From a virus: a stretch of DNA of 24,801 nucleotides. Numbering within the stretch: position 1 is the first letter of the stretch; each line of letters opens with the position of its first letter. Below are positions 11,852 through 21,003 of this stretch, piece after piece. The stretch is taken from the IMG/VR virus record IMGVR_UViG_3300041809_000339, positions 1 to 24,801 of that record; one strand, 5' to 3'. Made by a program: the position numbers and the translations under genes. A model generated the notes under the pieces. That model had not been told where the DNA came from and searched no databases. It worked only from the letters and a program-made list of their open reading frames with translations.

Positions 11852-14308
11852 ATGGGTACGAACGCGGGTGACAATTGGGATCTGATTGGCGACGTGCCGG
11901 GAAAACCCGGCGCGTTGCCCAGCGTCAAAGGCTTCGACATCGAAGACACTGGCGCGTTGATGACTCGCATCCGCAACTTTCATGACGACGGTGTCGGCGC
12001 CTGGGAAGAGAACCGGCGCATGCACTCCGAGGACCTGAACTTCATCTACAACGCTGAGGCGATGGGTCAGTGGGATCCGGTCGTTCTGCAGAACCGCCGC
12101 GGCAAGCCGTGCTACACGTTCAACCGCTGCTTACAGCCCGTGAACATGGTGGTCGCTGATATGCGTCAGACGCGCCCCGCCGGCAAGGTGCGCCCTGCGT
12201 CCGACGGTGCGTCCGAGGCTGTTGCCGATGTGTTTGCCGGTCTGTGCCGCGACATCGAGAAGTGCAGCCGCGCCGACCAGATCTACAAAGAGCAGTTTAA
12301 GTTCGCTGTCGCTGGCGGGTTCGGTGCGTGGCGCATCATGCCGACCTACATGCAGGACGACGGCGAAGGCGCGTTCGATCAGGTACTACGCGTCATCAAC
12401 ATAGCGAACCCGCAGACGGTGGTGTGGGATCCGCAGTGCGCTGACGCTTGCGCGGCCGACGCCAACCGCTGCATCGTCGCGGAGCGCATCTCCGACGACA
12501 TTTACGACGCGCTGTACCCGGACGGTAACCGCGCGAGCTTCAACATGTCGCGCGACAGCTACGGCTGGTTCACCGACAAGGAAGTGCGCATAGCTGAATA
12601 TTTCGAGCGCATCCCGCGCGAGAAGTGGATCGCCAAGATGACCGACGGCACCGTGCGCGAGTACGACGCCGACCTCCGTGCGACCGAGGAGCACCTCGAC
12701 GATCACGGGCTCACCGAAGCACAACACGTCACGCGCATCGCGACGAACAAGAAGACCGGCGACAAGATGATCCGTAAGACCACGAAGTGGCAGGTGATGT
12801 GGGTCAAGGTCGACGGCGCCAACGTGCTCGAAGGCCCGTACTACTACGACTGGAAGCGTATCCCCGTGGTCCGCTGCCCCGGCCGCTACATCAACATCGA
12901 GGGCCGCAAGAAATTCCAGTCGCTGATCCGTCACTCGAAGGACGCGCAGCGCAGCTACAACTCCCGAGCCTCGGACATGATCGAGCGCAGCGCGCTCCTG
13001 CCGAAGGCGCCATACCTCGTCACTGAGGCGATGATCAAGGGGTACGAAGACCAGTGGGCGCAGGCGAACGTCGCCAGCCGCCCGTACTTACCGTACAACG
13101 TCGACAAGAACGCGGAAGGCGGCATGCCGTTCCGCACGCAGCCGCTCGATCTGCCGCAGGGTGCGATGGCGCTCGCGCAGATGTCGATCCAGGATATCCA
13201 GGCCACCATCGGATACTTCGACCCGGCGCTCGGCAACGCTGAGGATATGAACCGCGTCTCTGGCAAGGCGCTTGTGCAACACACGAAGCGCTCGGACTTG
13301 GGCAGCTACGAATTCATCGACGGGTACAGCTCCGCGATGCAGCTCACCTGGGAGATGATGGTCGACATGATTCCGACCGTCATGGACGCGGAGCGTGTTG
13401 TACGCATCATTGGGCACGACGGCATCGAGAAGATGATCACCGTCAACCAGGAGCACGAGATGACCGGCGACATCATGAACGACCTCTCGAAGGGGTCGTA
13501 CGACGTTGAAGTCACCATCGGGCCGAGCTTCCAGTCCGCGCGCCAGGAAGCGCTCGATACGTTGATCTCGTTCGCTGAGGCGATGCCGACTGCGGCGCCT
13601 GTGATCCAGGACCTGATCGCGAAGAACATCGACTCGCCGGACGCGCAGGAAATGTCGAACCGGCTGCGGATCCCGCTGATACAGCAGGGCATCATCCAAC
13701 CGAACGAGAAGGAAAAAGCGGCTGGCGTTGGCTCGCAGAAGAGTCAACAGCAACAGATGCAGGAGCAACAGCAGCAGCTTGAGATGCAGCTCCTGCAGGG
13801 CAAAACTCAGAAGATGACGGCCGACGCCGCCATCGCGAAGTCTCGCGCCCAGTCCAGCCCGATGGAGCAACAGAAGATCCAGTACGAGACCGCCGGCAAG
13901 CACCTGGCGAACATCAAGCTGGCCCACGAGATCGGTGCCGACGCGAAGCAACAGCAGACCGATATGCAGTCGGCGCAGATGGATCTCGCCGCCAAGCACG
14001 TCGGCAACCTGCAAGACATGGCGCACGCTGCCCAGCAGCATCAGCAGGATCAGCAACAGCAGGTGACGGATCACAAGCACGAGCAGATCCAGACGCATAT
14101 AGCTGCGCAGCTCGAATCACAGCGCGCTCAGCAGCTGCACGAGGCAGAGATGCAGCGTGCTGCCCACGCGCACGAGCATGAGATGCGGCGCATGCACGAG
14201 AAGCACGCGCTGACGATGAAACATCAACAGGAGTTGAACGAGCAGAAGGTCGCCGCCGCGAAGGCGATGGTCGCTGCCAAACCCAAGAAGCCCGCAAAGG
14301 CTGCTTGA
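11852..14308 (+). CDS. P22-type portal protein with long Gln/His-rich C-terminus (818 aa)
   Basis: The ATG directly follows the previous TAA. The body resembles the P22 portal family: the early WEENRRMHSEDLNFIYN helix, GKPCYTFNRC, a long stem/wing region, and the characteristic LLPKAPYLVTEAMIKGYEDQW segment. Portals form the dodecameric ring at one capsid vertex, through which terminase pumps DNA and to which the tail attaches. From about residue 627 to the end the chain is rich in Gln, His, Ala, Lys and Met, and strongly helical. It is comparable in position to the helical barrel of the P22 portal. P22 portal has 725 residues; this one is longer, mainly through that region. Confidence 0.9.
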   Translation: MGTNAGDNWDLIGDVPGKPGALPSVKGFDIEDTGALMTRIRNFHDDGVGAWEENRRMHSEDLNFIYNAEAMGQWDPVVLQNRRGKPCYTFNRCLQPVNMVVADMRQTRPAGKVRPASDGASEAVADVFAGLCRDIEKCSRADQIYKEQFKFAVAGGFGAWRIMPTYMQDDGEGAFDQVLRVINIANPQTVVWDPQCADACAADANRCIVAERISDDIYDALYPDGNRASFNMSRDSYGWFTDKEVRIAEYFERIPREKWIAKMTDGTVREYDADLRATEEHLDDHGLTEAQHVTRIATNKKTGDKMIRKTTKWQVMWVKVDGANVLEGPYYYDWKRIPVVRCPGRYINIEGRKKFQSLIRHSKDAQRSYNSRASDMIERSALLPKAPYLVTEAMIKGYEDQWAQANVASRPYLPYNVDKNAEGGMPFRTQPLDLPQGAMALAQMSIQDIQATIGYFDPALGNAEDMNRVSGKALVQHTKRSDLGSYEFIDGYSSAMQLTWEMMVDMIPTVMDAERVVRIIGHDGIEKMITVNQEHEMTGDIMNDLSKGSYDVEVTIGPSFQSARQEALDTLISFAEAMPTAAPVIQDLIAKNIDSPDAQEMSNRLRIPLIQQGIIQPNEKEKAAGVGSQKSQQQQMQEQQQQLEMQLLQGKTQKMTADAAIAKSRAQSSPMEQQKIQYETAGKHLANIKLAHEIGADAKQQQTDMQSAQMDLAAKHVGNLQDMAHAAQQHQQDQQQQVTDHKHEQIQTHIAAQLESQRAQQLHEAEMQRAAHAHEHEMRRMHEKHALTMKHQQELNEQKVAAAKAMVAAKPKKPAKAA

Positions 14309-14368
14309 TCTTCGATAGTCTGGTGAGACTCGCCTCGCGGCAGCGTATGCCGTGTAATGGAGACAAAC

Positions 14369-15592
14369 ATGGCCTTTACTCGTGACGATTTAAAAACATA
14401 TGAAATGCAACCGCAGAAGCAGGTCGACGACAAAGTCAACCCGTTCCGTGGTGCTACACCCGCCCGCGCCGCTGACGCTGCCGCAGTAGCAGCCGTCGCC
14501 GCCGGCCAAGTTGATGCCACTCCGGGAGGCAGTGCTGCACGAGCAGCCTCGGATCCGTTGGTCGACGAAGATGCCCCCATCGTTGACGAAGACGGAACAC
14601 TCGGCGACCAGACCGATTCTGGTGAGGGGACTTCGGACGAACACGCGGACTCGTCCACCGCAGACGTCGACCCCAGCGATGAAACGGATCCCAACACGGA
14701 CTTGACTGGCGAGCAGACTGACGAAGAGGCGTCACCCGCTCGGCCGGCACCGAAGAAAGGATCTGCTGAGGAACGCATAGTAGAGCTGAATGATCTGCTG
14801 GAAGGCACGAAAATATTTGGCAAGCACATGCAGGGCCAGCTGAAGGATGCTTTAGCTGAGCTGGAGCGGCTCAAGGCCGGCGGGACACCAACCGCCGCAC
14901 AGACCGCAGCTGCAGCTGCTCCTCCCGGAGTTGAAGACGAGCCGATGCCGGACCTATCCGACGCGGATATCGCCTTCGACAACGACAAATATCGTGCGAA
15001 GATGAAGAAGTGGACGAAGGATCAGGCCGCGCTCACCGCGCGTCAGATCGTTCAAGAGATGGTTGGTCAGACCGAAGCGGCCAAGCGCCGCGCGAAAGCC
15101 GAAGAAGAGATCCGGGAGTTTGCAAAGACTCACAAGGATTACACGGCGGTCGTGACCAACAACCCGGTCCTAGCGCAGCATCAGCTGTGCAAGGATGCGG
15201 GTGCAGCCTTAGCTCGATCCGGCTATGTTGGCGAACTGTTGTACGAGTTTGGCAAGGACACCGCGTTGGCAATCAGCACCGCGAAGATGTCCCCAGCAGA
15301 CCAGTGCATCCAGGTCGGCAAGATGATCGCGAAGCTAGAAGCCAAGAAAGAGGCTGCGGGCACTTCAGGATCCAAGCAGAACGGAAACGGTTCGAAGCCC
15401 AACGCGCAGAATGGGCAAAAGAAGTCCATCACTCAGGCGCCTCCTCCCCCTCGGCCAACACCGGCCGGCGGACGTGCACAGTCACGCGATCCACAAGACC
15501 CTAACATGTCTGTGGAAGAATTTGCGCGACAGCACAGAGCAGGCAAACAGTCAGCCCGCGAGACAGCTCGGAAAATGCGCGGCCTGAACTAA
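14369..15592 (+). CDS. Scaffolding protein (407 aa)
   Basis: I chose the ATG at 14369, with GGAGA just upstream; an ATG at 14357 overlaps that ribosome site. The protein has the expected scaffold plan and position between portal and coat. An Ala-rich N-terminus is followed by a very acidic, probably disordered stretch (about 61-121), a helix with heptad character (about 133-170), further charged helices (KKWTKDQAALTARQIVQEM), a Gly/Asn/Pro linker and a basic C-terminal helix. In P22 the basic helix-turn-helix end of gp8 binds coat. It is longer than P22 gp8 (303 residues). Identification rests on composition and gene order rather than motif. Confidence 0.8.
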   Translation: MAFTRDDLKTYEMQPQKQVDDKVNPFRGATPARAADAAAVAAVAAGQVDATPGGSAARAASDPLVDEDAPIVDEDGTLGDQTDSGEGTSDEHADSSTADVDPSDETDPNTDLTGEQTDEEASPARPAPKKGSAEERIVELNDLLEGTKIFGKHMQGQLKDALAELERLKAGGTPTAAQTAAAAAPPGVEDEPMPDLSDADIAFDNDKYRAKMKKWTKDQAALTARQIVQEMVGQTEAAKRRAKAEEEIREFAKTHKDYTAVVTNNPVLAQHQLCKDAGAALARSGYVGELLYEFGKDTALAISTAKMSPADQCIQVGKMIAKLEAKKEAAGTSGSKQNGNGSKPNAQNGQKKSITQAPPPPRPTPAGGRAQSRDPQDPNMSVEEFARQHRAGKQSARETARKMRGLN

Positions 15593-15611
15593 ATAAAATC
15601 GGAAAGGAATA

Positions 15612-16895
15612 ATGGCTAACTCACTAATCACCGCTCAATGGGTCGCACGCAAAGCGCTAGTTTTGCTGCACTCCAAGAGCAACTTCACGGGTCGTACGAA
15701 CCGTGACTACCAGAGCTTGCTGCCCGGCCCCATCAATGGGGTCATCTTGGGCCAACAGCTCTCGATCCGTCTCCCGTTCCAGTACACCCTGCGTACTGGT
15801 CCGCAGATGAACGCACAGAACTCGGTACAGCGTTTCGCCACCCTGTTGGTCAACCAGCAGCTCGGTGTCGATATCAACTTCACTTCGGTGGAGCGTGCCA
15901 TGTTGCTGAACAACTTCGAAGAGCAAGTGCTCGAACCTGCAATGGCGCGTCTCGCGGCCGGCATCGAGAACTTCACTACGGGGCAAGTCAACAACGTGCC
16001 GAAGTTCACGGGCGCCTTCAACACCACGGCAACCTACGATCAGCTGCTCCAGAACGAGCAGTACCTGACGGAAGCCTTAGCGCCGGAAGATGACCGTCGC
16101 ACCTTCACGGCGACCCCGCAGACCTCGCGGTACTTCGTCCGTGACAACAAGGGCCTGTTCCAGCCCGAGTCGACCGTCTCTGACCAGTGGTTGGAAGGCG
16201 TGATCTCGGACAAGGCCGCGGGCTACGTCTGCTTCCGTAACACGAAGCTGCCGACGCACGTCATCGGACAGTTCAGCACCACGGCGGCCCCGGTCGTCAA
16301 CGGTGCTGGTCAGTCCAACCCCGGCGCGGGTAACGCGTTCGTCTCCACCTTCACGCTGAACACTAACGGCTGGGCTTCGGGTCTCACGACCTTGAACGCT
16401 GGCGACGTGATCAGCATCGCGGGCGTGAACGAGGTCGATCCCGAGACGAAGGCGTCGTTGGGTCGTCCCAAGCAGTTCGTCGTGACCGCGACCATCAGCG
16501 ACACCGCTGGTTCGATCTCGATCCCGATCGCCCCCGGCATCATAACCGGTGGCGCCTACCAGAACGTGGACAACGTTCCGGCCGCTGGCGCTCTCATCAG
16601 CGTGTTCGGCCAGAGCGGCGCTGCCGCGATTGCCGCACTGAACGGTGCGTTGATCAAGCAGTCCCTCGGCTGGTACCGGGACGCGATTGTGTTTGCGAAC
16701 CCCCCGATGCTCGACCTCAGCCCCCTCGTCAAGATGACGGCTGCGGAAGCGTTCGAAGGGTACAACATCCGCTTCGCGCAACAGTGGGATCCGTCTAACG
16801 ACGTGCTCCCGGCTCGTCTCGATTCGATTGTCGGCGCCGTGCTCGCTTACCCCGAGCTGGCTGTGCGGAACATCGAAGTCGCGTCGGCTGCCTAA
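15612..16895 (+). CDS. Major capsid protein, P22 coat type (427 aa)
   Basis: AAGGA precedes the ATG. The N-terminus (ANSLITAQWVARKALVLL), the INFTSVERAMLLNNFEEQVLEPAM segment and the C-terminal block (ALNGALIKQSLGWYRDAIVFA, then DSIVGAVLAYPELAVRN) follow the P22 gp5 coat family, as does the length (P22: 430). The family has the HK97 fold with an inserted beta-barrel I-domain; here Thr/Val/Gly-rich strands at roughly 222-340 would be that insertion. Coat assembles with scaffold onto the portal. P22 coat folding mutants are rescued by GroEL/ES, which fits the co-chaperonin genes upstream. Confidence 0.93.
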   Translation: MANSLITAQWVARKALVLLHSKSNFTGRTNRDYQSLLPGPINGVILGQQLSIRLPFQYTLRTGPQMNAQNSVQRFATLLVNQQLGVDINFTSVERAMLLNNFEEQVLEPAMARLAAGIENFTTGQVNNVPKFTGAFNTTATYDQLLQNEQYLTEALAPEDDRRTFTATPQTSRYFVRDNKGLFQPESTVSDQWLEGVISDKAAGYVCFRNTKLPTHVIGQFSTTAAPVVNGAGQSNPGAGNAFVSTFTLNTNGWASGLTTLNAGDVISIAGVNEVDPETKASLGRPKQFVVTATISDTAGSISIPIAPGIITGGAYQNVDNVPAAGALISVFGQSGAAAIAALNGALIKQSLGWYRDAIVFANPPMLDLSPLVKMTAAEAFEGYNIRFAQQWDPSNDVLPARLDSIVGAVLAYPELAVRNIEVASAA

Positions 16896-16919
16896 TCCCT
16901 AACCTGAAAGGAAACTAAA

Positions 16920-17333
16920 ATGAGCAACATTCAAGTTGGTTACGGGCACGGCGACGTTGTCGGCATTCCGTTCGACTTCTACGGTGGAGCGACCCTGGTG
17001 ACAGGGTCGACCATCACGATGCAGACCAGTCTGCTCGTGTTGAACGCTACCGGTGCGATCTCTGTGACGGTCAACCTTCCGCTGAACCCGGTGGACGGCT
17101 GTCTCGCTGAGATCAACAACGTATCGTCGGGTACCTTGACTCTCACCGCGGTTAACGCAAACACTGGCGACAGCATCGTCAACGGTGGTTTGGGTGCTCC
17201 CACGGGTCTTACCGTAGGCGCGGCTACCGCAGGGTCTGCCACGTCGTCGGTTCGCTATCGCTACTCGTTGAACGGCTTCCAGCCGGCCAGCGGCGCAGCG
17301 GTGAACCCGCGCACCTGGTTCCGCGTGCAGTAA
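16920..17333 (+). CDS. Probable head decoration or accessory protein (137 aa)
   Basis: AAGGAAA precedes the ATG, 24 bases after the coat gene. The chain is almost uncharged and strongly beta-like, with repeated Thr/Val/Leu strands (STITMQTSLLVLNATGAISVTVNLPL, here split across two strands; GTLTLTAVNANTG) and a terminal WFRVQ. Small beta proteins directly after coat are commonly capsid decoration proteins. No specific family is recognised, and a tail-side accessory is the alternative. Confidence 0.7.
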   Translation: MSNIQVGYGHGDVVGIPFDFYGGATLVTGSTITMQTSLLVLNATGAISVTVNLPLNPVDGCLAEINNVSSGTLTLTAVNANTGDSIVNGGLGAPTGLTVGAATAGSATSSVRYRYSLNGFQPASGAAVNPRTWFRVQ

Positions 17334-17376
17334 AAGAAGAAAATCAGCGCCGCTGCCCTCACCCAGTAGGCGCGTG

Positions 17377-17397
17377 ATGGTGAACGTCCACCATTTT
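17377..17397 (+). terminator. Candidate rho-independent terminator after capsid genes
   Basis: ATGGTG and CACCAT form a perfect 6-bp stem around a six-base loop, with TTT directly after (the run including the stem end is TTTT). It sits in a 113-base non-coding gap between the capsid and tail-connector genes. The stem is short and only moderately GC-rich, so it may attenuate rather than stop transcription. Confidence 0.45.
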
Positions 17398-17446
17398 AAG
17401 CAGACGTGACAGCCGGAGAGACGGCACCTAATTTCAGAGAGGCGAC

Positions 17447-17881
17447 GTGGCTCAGACCAACCAGCAGATCATCACCGAAGCGTTTCAGATTCTTGGCGTC
17501 GTCCGCGAAGGCAGACAACCTACGCCCACGCAATCCGTGAACGGTATGACGATCCTCAACGACAACCTGCTCACCAACATGCGTGACGGTTGGGGGAACC
17601 TGGGCTGGTACCCGCAGACTGTTGCTCAGCTCAACAGCATCTCACCTCTCAAAGACGAAGACCTGGCAGACGTCAAGTATTGCCTGGCAGCTTGGCTCTC
17701 GGTTCGCTACGGTATCACCATAGCGCCGCCGATGAGCCCTGACGATGATTTCTCATTGGGCGGCATGATCCGTACCGCGTTCCGTCACCTGACGAAGCGG
17801 TACCTGAAGTACGCCGAGTGCGACCTCGGGGAACTGTCTCGCCCGCAAGGTGGCCCGTGGGGCGGCCCGAACTGGCTGTAA
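17447..17881 (+). CDS. P22 gp4-like head-tail adaptor (144 aa)
   Basis: AGAGG precedes the GTG start. The pattern ITEAFQILGVVREGRQPTPT...MTILNDNLLTNMRDGWGNLG is the recognisable N-terminal half of the P22 gp4 tail accessory family: helix, GVV-x-EG turn, second helix, long helix. The later ADVKYCLAAWLSVRYG helix also fits. In P22, twelve gp4 copies bind the portal after packaging and start tail assembly. P22 gp4 is 166 residues, so the length is similar. The gp10-like gene follows four bases after the stop, the same order as in P22-type phages. Confidence 0.85.
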   Translation: MAQTNQQIITEAFQILGVVREGRQPTPTQSVNGMTILNDNLLTNMRDGWGNLGWYPQTVAQLNSISPLKDEDLADVKYCLAAWLSVRYGITIAPPMSPDDDFSLGGMIRTAFRHLTKRYLKYAECDLGELSRPQGGPWGGPNWL

Positions 17882-17884
17882 CGC

Positions 17885-19429
17885 ATGGCACAGGCGCAAC
17901 CGACCGAAGTACCGCTGCCGCTTGCGACGTATCAGCTGGCCGATCTTCGCGCCGGCTCGAAGCGTTTGATCGGGTGCTACCCGGAGCCGGCGCAGCAGAC
18001 GCAGCCTGACGACGAGGAAGATCAGCAGCCCGCGTCACTGCGGCGCTGGCCTGGCATATCGACGTTCACCCCGAGCGGACTGACCAACCCGCTACGCGGA
18101 ATTTGGGAGATGGCCGGCGTCGTGTACGCGGTCGTCGGGTTCGATCTTTACACGGTGTCGAGCGCTGGCGCGTTCACGCTGGTACCAGGATCGGCGAGCG
18201 GTATCATCGGCACCGGCTTCGTGCGCATGACCGACAACGGCGCGTGCCTCGTCGTGCTGGTGCCGGGCACCGACACCTGCTACACGTACACGCCGTTCAC
18301 GGGCGGCAGCGGTGTGCAGCAGCTGACGAACTCGTTCTTCCTGACGTTGGGCGGCGCGCTCGACTGCTGGTTCGTCGACAGCTACATTGTGTTCCTAGCG
18401 AACAATAATAACGGCCAGGGCTCGTACACGTTCTTCAACGACGACGGTCGGCAGGTGTCTGGCAACGCGCAGATCACCTTCACCACCGCCGCATCGTTCA
18501 ATCGACAGTTCGGCACGGACCCGTTCTACGGGATGTGCATCGACCACCGCGAAATCTTGATGTTCGGCTCGCGCTCGTCGGAAGGCTTTGTGAACACCGG
18601 CAACCCTACCGGCACACCATTCAGCGCGGCCGCCGACACGTACATGACGTACGGCGTGCACCCGAGCTGTCCCTACAGCATCGCGCTGCAGGACAACTCG
18701 GCGATATGGGTGGCGAACGATCTCACGGTGCGACGTCGCAACGGGCAGACGCCGACGCGCATCTCGACCGCTGGCGTCGAAGCTATTCTCTCGAACGCGA
18801 ACAAGCGCGGCCTGCTCACGGGCATGTACGCGCTGTCATCGCCCGCTGGCGGCCCGACGTGGAACGGTCACCCGTTCTACGTGCTGACGATACCGCTCGC
18901 TGAGCGCACGATAGTCTACGACTGCGTGACGCAGCAGTGGTTCGATCTGGTGTCGGTGCTCAACGGTCAGGAGGTGCAGTATCGCGGCCTCGCGTACTTC
19001 AACGGCTTCGGCAAGCAGCTGATCGGCGACTCTGAGAGCGGCACCATCGGGTACCTGGACGACACCGTCCAAACTGAATTCGGCAACGCGAACGCGCCAG
19101 TGGTGTGCGCGTTCACGACACAGCCGCTGTACAAACAGAACAACCGCCAGATCGTGCGCCGCGTTGAAGCGGTCGTGACGGCGGGCGCGGGCCCGACGCC
19201 GGCCGTCGCTCCGCGCATCAGCCTGCTGCTCTCGGACAACTGGGGCCAAACCTTCGATGTGTCCGGCGACGATTCGCAGACGCTCGGCGTGCCGGGCGAC
19301 ACCTCGAACCGCGCGGTGTGGTGGAACCTTGGACAGTACTATAGCCTCGTGCTTCAGTTCCGCGTGACGGACGCGTCGCCAACGTTCACGGTCGATGTGA
19401 CCGCGTACGTCGAACCCTGCAAGTGGTAA
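17885..19429 (+). CDS. P22 gp10-like DNA stabilisation/tail hub protein (514 aa)
   Basis: The ATG lies three bases after the previous stop. The N-terminus (LPLATYQLADLRAGSKRLIGCYPE) and the RRWPGISTF segment are typical of gp10-like packaged-DNA stabilisation proteins. The body shows repeated beta blades (GIWEMAGVVYAVVGFDLYTV, CWFVDSYIVFLANN, then IVYDCVTQQWFDL), consistent with a beta-propeller. In P22, a gp10 hexamer sits between gp4 and the needle/tailspikes and keeps DNA in the head. P22 gp10 is 472 residues. Identification is by pattern and gene order. Confidence 0.85.
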   Translation: MAQAQPTEVPLPLATYQLADLRAGSKRLIGCYPEPAQQTQPDDEEDQQPASLRRWPGISTFTPSGLTNPLRGIWEMAGVVYAVVGFDLYTVSSAGAFTLVPGSASGIIGTGFVRMTDNGACLVVLVPGTDTCYTYTPFTGGSGVQQLTNSFFLTLGGALDCWFVDSYIVFLANNNNGQGSYTFFNDDGRQVSGNAQITFTTAASFNRQFGTDPFYGMCIDHREILMFGSRSSEGFVNTGNPTGTPFSAAADTYMTYGVHPSCPYSIALQDNSAIWVANDLTVRRRNGQTPTRISTAGVEAILSNANKRGLLTGMYALSSPAGGPTWNGHPFYVLTIPLAERTIVYDCVTQQWFDLVSVLNGQEVQYRGLAYFNGFGKQLIGDSESGTIGYLDDTVQTEFGNANAPVVCAFTTQPLYKQNNRQIVRRVEAVVTAGAGPTPAVAPRISLLLSDNWGQTFDVSGDDSQTLGVPGDTSNRAVWWNLGQYYSLVLQFRVTDASPTFTVDVTAYVEPCKW

Positions 19430-19430
19430 C

Positions 19431-20414
19431 GTGGCTATAGTCCTCCAATCGAAGCCCGGTCTGTCCAGCACGACGACGCTGAACATACCGAAGACGTGGG
19501 ATCCTACCTGGTTCCGCAGCTTCATCAGTAACCAGCTGAAGGGCGCGGACGTTCGCAATGCAGTCGGCGCGAACGGCATCTCGGTGACGGGCAACATCAG
19601 CAGCCCGTACGCGACGATAACGATTGGAAACGGCCCGATAGTTATCCCTGCGCCTACTACGTCAGCCCTCGCGCTGACTGTAAACGGCATCGCGCGAACT
19701 GGCTACGGTCCTACCGTTTTAATTCAAGCTCCAGACACCGCGAGCGAATCGAACGGATTGCAGATCATAGCCGGCACGAACACCAACGACGCCTCGTTTG
19801 TAGTTACGAACGCCGCGCATACGTTCAACGTCTATAATTTGATAGGGGATTCGGAGTGGTCGTATTTTCGAGGGCCTGTGCTGCCGACTCTCGCGATGAG
19901 TGCGAACGGTAACCTATCCCTACAAGCGCCAGCAAGTGGAAATGCGCTCTCGGTTTATGGAGTCGCTGGTGCAGGAAATAGTGTAGGCTATTTTTCTAGT
20001 GCCCAGGGCACAGCGGGAGGTACCTCTGACGTCCTCATCCTCCGTAGTGGCAGCACGGCAAATTCTGCTCAAGCTGGGCCATGCATTGGTCTAGGTGACT
20101 CCATTGGCGGAACGTTTTCGATCCTTCAGCAGTCGGGCGGCCAGACCGAACTGTGGCAATATAGCGGCGCCTGGAACCAGATCCTAAAGGTCTTGAGTAC
20201 GCGTGGCGTCGTGATCAACGCGCCAGCGAGCGGGCAGACCCTGACATTAGCGCCGTCGCCCTCCGCCGGAGAATTGATAGCAACATCAGCGGCGCTTACA
20301 ACTGGCGCCGGAGCAGCCGTAGGTACGCTGACAAACGCACCGTCCGCAGGTAACCCGACGAAATGGATCAAGATAAATGATAACGGCACTATTCGTAGTG
20401 TACCGGCTTGGTAG
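19431..20414 (+). CDS. Tail fibre-like/virion surface protein (327 aa)
   Basis: The GTG lies one base after the previous stop. The N-terminal segment WFRSFISNQLKGADVRNAV, followed by a Gly/Ser/Thr beta stretch, looks like a virion-attachment region. The middle is beta-rich, with repeated Pro-Ala-Ser-Gly turns (PASGNALSVYG, PASGQTLTLAP). The C-terminus KWIKINDNGTIRSVPAW resembles the ends of small phage fibre proteins. Likely a trimeric fibre or its tip that contacts the host. No endosialidase, lyase or chaperone domain is visible. Base composition in 19700-20000 is more AT-rich by eye, as often seen in exchanged receptor-binding modules. Confidence 0.65.
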   Translation: MAIVLQSKPGLSSTTTLNIPKTWDPTWFRSFISNQLKGADVRNAVGANGISVTGNISSPYATITIGNGPIVIPAPTTSALALTVNGIARTGYGPTVLIQAPDTASESNGLQIIAGTNTNDASFVVTNAAHTFNVYNLIGDSEWSYFRGPVLPTLAMSANGNLSLQAPASGNALSVYGVAGAGNSVGYFSSAQGTAGGTSDVLILRSGSTANSAQAGPCIGLGDSIGGTFSILQQSGGQTELWQYSGAWNQILKVLSTRGVVINAPASGQTLTLAPSPSAGELIATSAALTTGAGAAVGTLTNAPSAGNPTKWIKINDNGTIRSVPAW

Positions 20415-20438
20415 GATCAATTAAAGAGGTGAGCATAT

Positions 20439-20705
20439 ATGTTGAACGACGAGACGAATGATAATCTGGCGCAGCACATCAGAGACGCGCTGAAAGACCA
20501 CCCGCACGCAGAGGTGCGCGTGAACCCGGTAATCGAAGCCATCCCGCCGCACATTGCCAACAACTTGCTGGAGTTTCTGCGCCGCGTCCAGTCGACCGGC
20601 ATGGAGGCTGTGGCGTGGGTAGAGTGCTATCAGTTCGTTCAGAAGAGCGTGCCGCAGCAACAGCAGCCCGGCGTGCCGTTCGGCGGACTGCCTAAGCAGG
20701 GGTGA
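20439..20705 (+). CDS. Small hypothetical protein before lysis genes (88 aa)
   Basis: AAAGAGGTGAG precedes the ATG, an excellent ribosome site. The protein is acidic to neutral and mostly helical: LAQHIRDALKDHP, then an IPPHIANNLLEFLRRVQ helix, then an aromatic VAWVECYQFVQK segment and a Gln/Pro/Gly tail. There is no membrane helix. No family is recognised. It is spaced one base from the next gene, so it is probably co-translated with the lysis cassette. Confidence 0.7.
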   Translation: MLNDETNDNLAQHIRDALKDHPHAEVRVNPVIEAIPPHIANNLLEFLRRVQSTGMEAVAWVECYQFVQKSVPQQQQPGVPFGGLPKQG

Positions 20706-20706
20706 G

Positions 20707-21003
20707 ATGTCGATCATGTTGAAGTGGACAATGGAATCCGCGATGGCCGCCATAGCGATAGCGGTGACTACCGCTGGCGGCCTGTACTCGACCGTCTATC
20801 ATGGCGGCCAAGTCAATCAGCAGATCGTCGAGCTGCAGCAGAAGAACGCGGAGACTGAGTCTCACGTCGCGAAGCACGACGATCAGCTGGCGAACATCCA
20901 ACAGCAAAACGCTGCGATGAAGCAGTCGCTGGATGATATCAAAGATACTGTCCACGATATCCAACTTCAGGTGAGGAAACCGCAACATGGCAATCACGAA
21001 TGA
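20707..21003 (+). CDS. Membrane-anchored coiled-coil protein, possible spanin-like (98 aa)
   Basis: A single hydrophobic helix at about residues 11-30 (AMAAIAIAVTTAGGLYSTVY) follows a short N-terminus. From about 35 to 90 there is a continuous heptad-like coiled coil rich in Gln, Asp and Lys (VELQQKNAETESHV, DDQLANIQQQNAAM). This plan fits an inner-membrane spanin, which links the membranes during lysis. No partner lipoprotein with a lipobox is seen nested or downstream, so the label is tentative. The gene overlaps the lysozyme start by 17 bases. Confidence 0.7.
   Translation: MSIMLKWTMESAMAAIAIAVTTAGGLYSTVYHGGQVNQQIVELQQKNAETESHVAKHDDQLANIQQQNAAMKQSLDDIKDTVHDIQLQVRKPQHGNHE

Noticed and set aside
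13088-14098. Long minus-strand frame (336 codons) opposite the portal
   Set aside because: Antisense shadow of the portal coding frame; Leu-runs come from reading CAG-rich codons backwards, and the portal identification is strong.
14224-14988. Minus-strand 254-codon frame opposite portal end and scaffold
   Set aside because: Ser/Ala-rich shadow of the scaffold frame; no ribosome site or family features, and every supported gene is on the + strand.
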